From Lachancea mirantina (Eukaryota; Ascomycota; Saccharomycetes; Saccharomycetales; Saccharomycetaceae), in assembly GCA_900074745.1 (NCBI GenBank), contig LT598468.1, positions 1,683,013 to 1,747,012 on the forward strand: a DNA stretch of 64,000 nucleotides, given 5' to 3'. The notes beneath the pieces were generated by a model, which worked only from the letters and a program-made list of their open reading frames with translations, did no database searches and had not been told where the DNA came from. Positions 18,536-26,259 of this stretch are shown piece by piece (positions within the stretch are counted from its first letter, which is position 1; the number at the start of each line of letters is the position of its first letter). A program made the translations under genes and the position numbers.

Positions 18536-21500
18536 GTTACTTGACAAGTTTCTATATAGTCTACATGAAAGCAATATATACAAGTCCGAAGAACTGTCTC
18601 TGTTACCAAACCCTGTGCCTTATATATTTCTGGTGCAAACGCGGCTGTGTCAGCTTTTTCATGCAGGGAGCTTGCAAGGGTCCATTCCGTTTTTTGCTTT
18701 TTTTTTTCTTTTTACGTGATACCTGCTTATCAGCCGGCAGGCTCGACGATCCACGTGGAGATGGGTGCAGAGGCACAGCAAGACACGGCAATTCGTATGG
18801 CGCTGCGAACTGCGCACTACGGAGCAGTCTTGCTCCGCAGTGTTGTTTTGCTGGTCCTAGCTTAACAGCGGCTTGTATCCCCTCTTAGCTCATGTGCCCA
18901 TTAATCTCCACCTGCAGCCTGATTACGTTACCCTGTACAAAGGGACCCTGAACGGTGCGCGCCAGATCATTGTGTACGCTTCCGTTTACCCGGCTGCACC
19001 CCCGCTTTCAACGGACACGGAAGCGGAAATAGAAACTTTGCCCTCGGAATGCAGCGTCTCCGCGGGAAGCAGTAACTGTGGCTTGCCGCTCATGCGAACA
19101 TGCAACCCTTATCGGAGCGGGGCGCAGTGCAGGTTGCAGGAAGGTGCCACGTGGGATGACACATGATAAGGGATGACAATTTTGTACGAATACGTGCACA
19201 GGATCTGGCAGCGGATAACCAGGGGAAGTCTCTATAGGCTCGAAACTTTCGTATGGGAAACTTGGTAGCGTGGTTGTAAACGCTTCGAGAAACGGGTCAA
19301 GTATAGGTTAAAGGTCACGTGATTCCGACTTATCGAGGGCGCAAGGTATCCATGAGCGACACCATGGTGTAGCTGGCATGTTGTATATTGGATATTTTCG
19401 GCGCGGTACTCTAGGCTGCGTGCACAAGGCGCAGGTCGGCTGGACGGAAACAATTTTGGAAAGAGATGGCGAGATATGATATCGTTCAATTGTATCATCA
19501 CGTGATCGATATGACAGAATAAATTGGAAGAATTAACGGACGGTTCTTGATCAAGATGAGGTCATAGGAGCCAAGTGATTCTCGTGATGGTCATGATGGC
19601 ATCACATTTCGTCACCACTGTAAGAGTGACATAATAGGTGTCGTAATGATGACTCACCGTGACCGTGAATATTAGAGACAGGAACGGATTCCAAAATTGG
19701 AACGATGTTACAGAAATTGTATAAAAGGAGCTGATATGACCAGGATCTTAGTGTTCATGGTCGTAAGATAGCCACGGAGAGATATAAGTACTCAGTTGCT
19801 TATCAGCCTTATTATTTAGATCAATTATGAAGGAATTAAATGAACAGTTCAGAAATCTGTCAACCACCGACAACGAAAAACCTCATCAAGGCCATTCATG
19901 GCCGGTCCTAACGATAAAGCAAAAACCGCGTCGCGAGTATTCATCATTTTCAACAATTTTCTTGACATCAAGGCAACTCTAAAATTGGTCATATTATCTT
20001 CTTTTAAGCAATTTCCGTGTCATCGGTTTGTTCGATATCTTATTAGCGTAGTATGGATAAGTGAACATTTTCCTTTTGTTTCCCTAACCTTTTGAGGCGG
20101 GTTGATGATTTCATATCCATCATTGATATCTTGTATGATTCGAAACCCTCCTGTAGATGCGGGTTCGAATCGACCATAAACCCTATTTTATTCTGTCATT
20201 TTATCACGTGGTCTTTACTTTGAAAATGCAGTCTCGCTATCTTCCTCGAGCAGTTTCACGATCAGAAGAAATATGAACGATTTAAGCGGGCAATTCATGA
20301 ATTTATCCGCAACGACGCCGATTAGCCTCCATGGATGATTTCCTGAATTTCTTTCTTCCAGTTTCGACGCGGTTTAACACCTCTTCTTCAAATTTGGCAA
20401 ACGTCAACGTAATCTTGTTGAGAGGTAATTGAGCGATCTCTTTGCTTGATTCGGCACCCTCGGCAGGCGAGCGCGGGCTACCGTCTACTCGAGCGGGTTC
20501 ATCATATTTCCATCGCGGGGCTGGTCGCACTAACGGCAGCTCCTTTTGAGTTGATTCAGATCTAAGAACACTAGATTTAGGGACTTCTCCCGAGTAGGTT
20601 AAAGCCAGGGTCACATCACTAAATACGCGCGCCATCAGAGTAGTTGTAAGCGCCTCAGGGTTTGACAAACAACTTGACTTGAAAAAAATGATAATCTCAA
20701 TATGAAGTCGTGTACGACACTCGTCAAAATTTGACTCCTAATGCGAATTCTGTGGGGTCTCTTTGAGAAGTATCAACTCGATTACTTTTAAGCACGAGTT
20801 TGCAGTTACTCGCGGGACCAATTCCACACCGTCAAAAGTGATAATTTCATCACATTTCGAGATTGCGAGAAGTGACTAGATCGTCCCCAGTGTTCACACA
20901 CCTACTTGAGCGATGAGTACTGGATAATTTATGTCGCCACTTTACGTAACCTGACAGAACTCATACCCACCATACCTGGTTATTCCTGTGAATTCGATTA
21001 GCTGCGAGTTCAGGCGCCCCACAAAATCCTTGTGCAAATTTGGCAAATAACTACCAAAATTTAGCCTAGCTCAGAGATCGTCGGGTATTTAGTCGCGCCT
21101 TTTTAGTAGCTTCTTACGAGACGGCGGTGTGACCGCGGAAGTCTGAACTTCCATCCTCTGCTTGGCCTGTTCCTCCAATACTCGCCGCTACAAACACTCC
21201 AGTAACTCGCACTCGCCCGTATTATGGTATTCGACTCTCTTTTATAAACCCTAGGTGACCATTGCAGAAACTGTCACTGAGGTTACTTACTATTGGTTAT
21301 AATCACTGTGGGGATGCTTCATATCACTATGGACGCACTACAGTCACTACATTGGTGGTGTGTGAGGTACGCTACTACGTCTATGGATCCTGTAATGCCA
21401 TTAGGGTCTCGATTGTGTGATCTCTACGAGGCGTATATTCTGTGAACTTAATCACTGTTTTTCGCTCACCTGTCTCAACCCCGGAATGTAACGGCGAAAA

Positions 21501-21875
21501 ACATAAACGGCGAAAGGGCAAAGAAAATTAATGAATGCAATTAATATAACTTAATGTAGACAATGACGATTATGAGGAGGTTACGCATAAATTGGTGAAA
21601 ATAAAGGCAACTGCGGGAACTGTAGCACCAGCTAGAGACGTAAGGAACGCGACGTTGAACGGCCCTCTCTTTGTAGTTTATTCAACTGTCATTTACTATC
21701 ACGTGACCTTTTTCTTTCTTTAGTCCCCGCACTGGCGCGAACGATATTTCCAAAAAATTTTCTACGGCGAGAGTCTGTTTTGGTGGCATATGCAGAACCC
21801 CCTCGAGAAGGAAAAAATCACATACACAACTTACTACTAACACAGAGACACAGCAGGAGCTGGGATTTCAAGGGT
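18536..21875. other. 3.3-kb gene-poor region between ENA and MSS4
   Basis: The divergent region between ENA and MSS4 holds only one plausible short frame (20303-20635, listed separately). Near ENA are TATATA boxes at about 18554 and 18616, a GGCTG core of the Crz1 type at about 18644 and GATA motifs at about 18726 and 19173. All are plausible for a salt-regulated gene but unproven. Several CACGTG cores lie at about 19317, 19500, 20205 and 21700. An LTR-sized block at 19512-19862 and a box C/D-like pattern at 19640-19740 are discussed as findings. The rest shows nothing I can assign. Confidence 0.5.
20303..20635 (-). CDS. Hypothetical 110-residue protein
   Basis: The first ATG is at 20635; the open frame extends eleven codons further to a TTG. 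The product is hydrophilic, with a basic C-terminus (GRKKFRKSSMEANRRRCG) and a PAPRWKYDEPARVDG stretch in the middle. It has no signal peptide or membrane segment. I do not recognise it. It is the only frame in the 3.3-kb region whose composition looks protein-like, with a charged helical-looking C-terminal third, but at this length chance is possible. It lies about 1.2 kb upstream of MSS4 and 1.8 kb upstream of ENA. Confidence 0.35.
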   Translation of the reverse strand: MARVFSDVTLALTYSGEVPKSSVLRSESTQKELPLVRPAPRWKYDEPARVDGSPRSPAEGAESSKEIAQLPLNKITLTFAKFEEEVLNRVETGRKKFRKSSMEANRRRCG

Positions 21876-23921
21876 ATGTCTTTGGTGCTACAAGAGCAGT
21901 ATCAGCAGCAGCACGAGTTGAGCTCGAACACACCCAGGTCATCCCAGGAGCAACATTGCTACTCGTCTCCGACGTCGTTGGAAAGTTACGGGAAGCTGCG
22001 ACAAAGTAATACGATCGGTGGGTCGCAGCGCCCCATAGATCCGCTTGATGGCGCAGGTTTCGTGCTTGAGCCTCAGCTGCTTCCAGATGGCGGTGCAGAG
22101 CGTACTGGCGCCGGAGGCGCCAGTACGCCCGACCACGTCAGCCCCGATACACAAAATATCCAAACACAGCTGGACAGGTACCATCTGGGCAAAAACGAGC
22201 TTCTGGAAGAGAACAGGCTGGTGAGGTGCGGGTCGTTCATCCAGAGCGCAGAGGACGAGGGCCAGGTGCTGCTCAACGGAGACACGTCGCGTCCCCGGTC
22301 CGCGCGGCGCGGTACCCGTGCGTCGCTTGACTCGCAGGTGTCGCATGCCACGTACGCTTCCAGAAAACAGCCCATACGACCACCGCATCCGCCGTTCAAT
22401 TCTGAAGAGCATGCGCGAATCGTGCCGCTCCGACATCCAAACTCGCCTCCCGAGCCCGATCTGGTGCGCGAATCAAGTCACCTAGATGGCGTGAACAGCT
22501 CGCACAGCTCGATTCATTCGTTTCCGGCCAGTCCACGGCCCAACGTGATAAATGAAGGCGGTTTGAAGAGGTCGGAATCAGCGACCGCTGAGATTAAGAA
22601 AATGCGCGAGTCGCTACTACAAAAACGAGAAATGCGCAAGAAGCAGAAAAACTTTCTCGACGATGACCACGTACTCATCGGCAACAAAGTCAGTGAGGGA
22701 CACGTGAACTTCACCATAGCCTACAACATGCTCACGGGCATTCGCGTGGCTGTCTCGCGCTGCTCGGGGATCATGAAACCTCTAACAACGCGCGACTTCA
22801 AGTTTACCAAAAAGCTGGCCTTTGATTTCAATGGTAACGAGCTGACTCCAAGTTCACAGTACGCTTTCAAGTTCAAGGACTACTGTCCCGAGGTGTTCCG
22901 TGAATTGCGCGCACTGTTTGGTCTGGACCCAGCAGACTATCTGATGTCGCTGACGTCCAAGTACATTCTCAGCGAGCTAAATTCCCCTGGCAAGAGTGGC
23001 TCTTTTTTTTACTTCAGCAGGGATTACAAATATATCATCAAGACCATTCATCACGCGGAACATCGCCATCTGAGGAGAATTCTAAAAGAGTACTATGAGC
23101 ATGTGCGGGAAAACCGAGATACCTTAATTTCCCAGTTCTATGGGCTTCATCGTGTGAAAATGCCCTATTCTTTCAAGCATAAGATCAAGCACCGTAAAAT
23201 CTATTTTCTGGTGATGAACAACCTTTTCCCTCCACATTTGGAAATACACACAACTTTCGATTTGAAGGGCTCCACTTGGGGTCGATACACAAACGTGCGG
23301 AGCGACTCGAAGGACGCGGCCAACCATCGTCCAGTTTTGAAAGACCTCAACTGGCTGGAAGAGCAGCGCAGTTTGCAATTGGGACCCTTGAAGAAGAAGA
23401 AATTTCTTACGCAGATGAAAAAGGATGTTGACCTTCTGGCGCGTCTCAATATCATGGACTACTCGCTACTTTTAGGTATTCACGACGTCGATCAAGGCAA
23501 CAATTTACTTGACGACAGGAACAAGCTGGCTATGTTTTCTCCAAATTCGTCTAGTCTTAAAGAGGTCAAGAGAAATTCGGTTGCCCAACAGCACCGTCAG
23601 CAATCCACTTCTGCGGTGTCGCACTTTTTCCAGCAAGACGAAGGTGGCTTGCGTGCGTCAGATGCGCTCAATAACAACCTCGACAGAATTTATTATGTCG
23701 GAATCATTGATTGTTTGACAAACTATTCCATGGTAAAAAAACTAGAAACGTTTTGGCGAGGGCTCAACCATGACTTGAAAGTCGTGAGTGCTATCCCTCC
23801 GCGGGATTATGCAGATCGTTTCTACGAATTCATCGAGGAGTCTGTGAACAGAGTGCCCGCGCCTCAATACAAAGACGATGAGAAAAGAGTCGCCTACAAG
23901 GACGATGTTAAAAACAAATAA
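21876..23921 (+). CDS. MSS4: MSS4, phosphatidylinositol-4-phosphate 5-kinase
   Basis: Mss4 makes PI(4,5)P2 at the plasma membrane and controls actin organisation and polarised growth. The open frame reaches a TTG at 21780, but the first ATG is at 21876 and gives 681 residues; S. cerevisiae Mss4 has 779. The N-terminal third is a Gln/Ser/Pro-rich linker. The kinase domain covers about residues 265-665 and includes [19 protein letters not shown] (glycine-rich and catalytic-lysine region), [29 protein letters not shown] and [19 protein letters not shown]. The segment near [18 protein letters not shown] is the expected substrate-activation part. A perfect hairpin lies in the coding sequence (22101-22127). 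Order MSS4, then the CYSTM gene, then GCD6 matches YDR208-211. Confidence 0.95.
   Translation: MSLVLQEQYQQQHELSSNTPRSSQEQHCYSSPTSLESYGKLRQSNTIGGSQRPIDPLDGAGFVLEPQLLPDGGAERTGAGGASTPDHVSPDTQNIQTQLDRYHLGKNELLEENRLVRCGSFIQSAEDEGQVLLNGDTSRPRSARRGTRASLDSQVSHATYASRKQPIRPPHPPFNSEEHARIVPLRHPNSPPEPDLVRESSHLDGVNSSHSSIHSFPASPRPNVINEGGLKRSESATAEIKKMRESLLQKREMRKKQKNFLDDDHVLIGNKVSEGHVNFTIAYNMLTGIRVAVSRCSGIMKPLTTRDFKFTKKLAFDFNGNELTPSSQYAFKFKDYCPEVFRELRALFGLDPADYLMSLTSKYILSELNSPGKSGSFFYFSRDYKYIIKTIHHAEHRHLRRILKEYYEHVRENRDTLISQFYGLHRVKMPYSFKHKIKHRKIYFLVMNNLFPPHLEIHTTFDLKGSTWGRYTNVRSDSKDAANHRPVLKDLNWLEEQRSLQLGPLKKKKFLTQMKKDVDLLARLNIMDYSLLLGIHDVDQGNNLLDDRNKLAMFSPNSSSLKEVKRNSVAQQHRQQSTSAVSHFFQQDEGGLRASDALNNNLDRIYYVGIIDCLTNYSMVKKLETFWRGLNHDLKVVSAIPPRDYADRFYEFIEESVNRVPAPQYKDDEKRVAYKDDVKNK
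22101..22127. repeat. Perfect 12-bp inverted repeat with 3-nt loop inside MSS4
   Basis: Arm CGTACTGGCGCC at 22101-22112 is followed by the loop GGA and the exact complementary arm at 22116-22127. It falls in the low-complexity N-terminal part of MSS4 (about residues 76-84). The mRNA would form a very stable GC-rich hairpin about 230 nt after the start codon. Confidence 0.9.
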
Positions 23922-24148
23922 GAAAGGTGAAGGGCATAGAAGAACGACTCATGGTGGTAATCTCGGGCTGTATTTTACCTCTCGTACGTGACCCTACACA
24001 TTTTTCTTATTGCAGCGATGATCCCTTAGGGCAGAACTCGTCAGAAGGTTTGCCAAATGGAGCTTTAGAAAGCGGGGTAAAACTTTATTATTACAAACTA
24101 TAGGACAATAATATTAATACAGTACGGACAGACAAGAACGAGAATATT

Positions 24149-25126
24149 TTACCAGCTCGAGCTGAGAATGTCGGTGTCTTGCAAGCTGTCTTGTTCAACT
24201 TCTCCGGTTAATTCATCTATCATTTCATACTCTTCTCGGATCCGGAACAGAAGATCTTTGAAGCGCTGCTCTTCAGTAGCATCGTCGATGCGCAGTTCTA
24301 GAGCAACATACCGTCTTTTCGAACATTTCATTTTCACCTTGTACCACTGTTCACGTTTTGTTATCGTTTCTTCAAATTGGGCGGTGTTCTTTATAATATC
24401 TGTACTGCTAAACAGGAAATCAGAACTCAAGCCTTCGTCCCACTTGAATTTAAGCTGATACCATGGCATCTCGTCGCTCTTGCTCAGTATCTCGGATACA
24501 CACATCAAACCATCGAAAAGCTTACATTGAGGTTCCCACGCCAACGACGACGTAGGCGGTAGAGCATTATATAAAGAGACAGGCTGAAAAGTCTGGTTAC
24601 GTGAAACGATTCCCCCAGACATACGGGGAAGCAGTGCTAAGGATTTAACGGTTCTCATCACCAAAGTACGCGTTTTTTACTTGGCTGCTGCTGCTTTTAT
24701 CGCATACCATTCGTATGTGGTGATCCTCTGTTTTCCGAAATACACTCTCTGTGATTGCTTGGCGTTCATGGTGTTAAGCTCAAAGCCGCTCTCAAAAGGC
24801 GAGGCATAAACCTCAATTTTGCAGTGATCAACCCATAAGTTCTGCTAGTAAAAAGCGAGCTTCTAAGTATTGGTTCATATTTTTATATCTTTCAACACCG
24901 TTTTCTTGTTATCCAATTCATGTTTTTCATGATCAGCAGGGAATTCATAAATGTCACTTTGGCCCGACTTACAAGTTGTGATGATCACTTGGATAGCAAA
25001 AATAATGTCCCGAAGACCTCCAGAGCACCTACCTGATGTGAAGGGGACAGAGAAGCTTGCAAGAGGTTTTACTTGGATATCTCCTAGATAGATTCGAATA
25101 TGCTTTGCTTTATCCTTTATCTTCAA
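24149..25126 (-). pseudogene. Probable broken gene of unknown function (three in-frame pieces)
   Basis: Three open stretches on the minus strand share one reading frame. Piece 1 (25126-24878, 83 codons) has no ATG and ends at TGA 24875-24877. After two more stops, piece 2 (24844-24680, about 55 codons) reads into TAA 24677-24679. Piece 3 (24676-24152) holds an ATG at 24658 giving 169 residues, starting MRTVKSLALLPRM and ending DTDILSSSW. Pieces 2 and 3 are separated only by the TAA. I tested an intron over the first gap: GTAAGT at 24972 and TAG at 24845 would give 128 nt, which breaks the frame, and no TACTAAC is present. Either the 169-residue frame is a real small protein, perhaps with a mitochondrial presequence, or all three are remains of one gene. 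I do not recognise the family. Confidence 0.45.
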
Positions 25127-25458
25127 TTTTTAAAATCTTGCATTTGAATAAGTAGTCCTCCAAGTCTACGTTTCAAGAAAGACATAAATATAGATTTTAC
25201 ACTGGAAAGTCTCAAATGGCCACTGCTATCGATTTGTGGCCTAGATTATGGAGATGAGGTATATAATGAGATATCTAACCATTCCAAACGTGAGAAATTG
25301 CCTTGTCGCCGTGGCGCAGCACTGTGTTTCACGTACGGTACGACAGTCGAAAAAGTACAGGACAGTTTCTTGATCTTGAAACTTCAAGTTCGTGATTTTT
25401 AAGAACAAGAAGGTTTTGCTCGAACCCACCTCTGTCCAAGGAACAGACTGCGAAGCAA
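25127..25458. other. Intergenic region upstream of the CYSTM gene
   Basis: This 332-bp AT-rich stretch lies between the broken gene and the CYSTM microprotein, which are divergent. It should hold the promoter of the CYSTM gene. I see no clear motif or RNA gene. Confidence 0.4.
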
Positions 25459-25719
25459 ATGAGCTACCAACAGCAAGGCTACCAGCAAGGCTACAATCAG
25501 TACCCACCACCACCTCAGAATGGTGGGTACTACCAACAGGGTCCATCGCAGGGGGGCTATTATCAACAGCAGCCACAGCCCATGTACCAGCAACAGCCGC
25601 CTCAAAAAGAAGAAAGTGGATGTTGCGGAACGTGTATGAAGGCACTCTGCTGCTGCTGTTTGCTGGAACTGCTCTGCGGCGATGTTTGCGGACCAGACGC
25701 TGGTGGTCCCGGCTACTGA
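25459..25719 (+). CDS. CYSTM-family cysteine-rich membrane microprotein (YDR210W-like)
   Basis: The 86-residue product has an N-terminal half rich in Gln, Tyr, Gly and Pro, with repeats of the YQQGY type. A short charged hinge (PPQKEES) leads to a cysteine-rich hydrophobic C-terminal segment, [20 protein letters not shown]. This is the layout of CYSTM proteins, thought to insert the Cys-rich part into membranes and to act in stress resistance. Position directly before GCD6 equals YDR210W in S. cerevisiae, so it is very likely the orthologue. The start is the first ATG in frame. Homologues in S. cerevisiae also include YBR016W and YDL012C. The biochemical role is not established. Confidence 0.88.
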   Translation: MSYQQQGYQQGYNQYPPPPQNGGYYQQGPSQGGYYQQQPQPMYQQQPPQKEESGCCGTCMKALCCCCLLELLCGDVCGPDAGGPGY

Positions 25720-25926
25720 GCCAAGCGACTTTCCAAATCTCGTCACTACATAACGTTTTGTAGACTAAAAGCCTGTAATAAAAAGCTGTATCTACGTCGA
25801 TGTGGACAATGTCGTCAAGGTGATGCATGGGTATACGAGCAATGAGAAGGCCCAGACTCATTTTGGTAACTCGTTTGGAAGTTACATCGTATATGTACCC
25901 TTTCGATTGCATCCTATTTCGAAAAT

Positions 25927-26082
25927 GCTCGTGTAGCTCAGTGGTTAGAGCTTCGTGCTTATAGAAGCATTCGGCACTCCGAAGCATTCTGTGCTAAAGG
26001 TTCTTCATTGAATCACGATCCTTACTAGGGATCGCAGCAGTAAGCAACGCGACCGTCGTGGGTTCGAACCCCACCTCGAGCA
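25927..26082 (+). tRNA. tRNA-Ile(UAU) with an intron of about 83 nt
   Basis: The 5' half GCTCGTGTAGCTCAGTGGTT...TTCGTGCTTATA and the 3' half AACGCGACCGTCGTGGG...CTCGAGCA fold into a complete cloverleaf. The anticodon stem TCGTG/CGCGA encloses the loop CTTATAA, with anticodon TAT at 25960-25962. The intron begins one base after the anticodon (about 25964) and ends about 26046. The T arm contains GGTTCGAACC. The exons are almost identical to S. cerevisiae tI(UAU), whose intron is about 60 nt. In that species the intron is required for Pus1 to form pseudouridines 34 and 36. A T-rich tract follows at 26083-26100 and would serve as the Pol III terminator. CCA is not encoded. Confidence 0.96.
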
Positions 26083-26153
26083 CTTTCATTTTTTATTTTT
26101 TAACTTCCCTGAATTTAAAGTGCGGGTAATAGCATTTTTTTCACGATGCAAGA

Positions 26154-26161
26154 GCGATGAG
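26154..26161 (+). promoter_or_regulatory. PAC-core match upstream of GCD6
   Basis: GCGATGAG lies about 100 bp upstream of the GCD6 start, with a T-rich TTTTTTTCA stretch about 20 bp before it. GCD6 is a translation factor gene, so ribosome-biogenesis-type control is plausible. The core is short and the last bases deviate from the full PAC consensus. Confidence 0.35.
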
Positions 26162-26259
26162 TATGACACTGTCAATGATCACTACGGACCTTGACGCTTC
26201 GGAATACCACCATTGAAGGAAGGGTGTACGATCCAGTTCCTTAGAGTGTTTGTCATTTG

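Noticed and set aside
18820-18837. CGGAGCA/TGCTCCG inverted repeat upstream of ENA
   Set aside because: The stem is only 7 bp and lies far from both genes; not a convincing terminator or binding site.
19262-19270. TGGTAGCG, like the start of an initiator-tRNA primer binding site of a retrotransposon
   Set aside because: Match stops after eight bases and is not preceded by an LTR end; no retroelement protein is encoded.
20148-20165. GGGTTCGAATCGACC resembling a tRNA T-arm / B box
   Set aside because: The T stem does not pair, and no A box, anticodon arm or acceptor stem can be built in the 90 bases before it.
24728-24745. TGTTTTCCGAAAT resembling centromere element CDEIII
   Set aside because: No AT-rich CDEII or RTCACRTG CDEI at the right distance, and it lies inside the open frame of the broken gene.
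25241-25987. 248-residue open frame antisense to the CYSTM gene and overlapping the tRNA
   Set aside because: It is the mirror of a real gene and runs into a tRNA exon; its composition comes from the repeats on the other strand.
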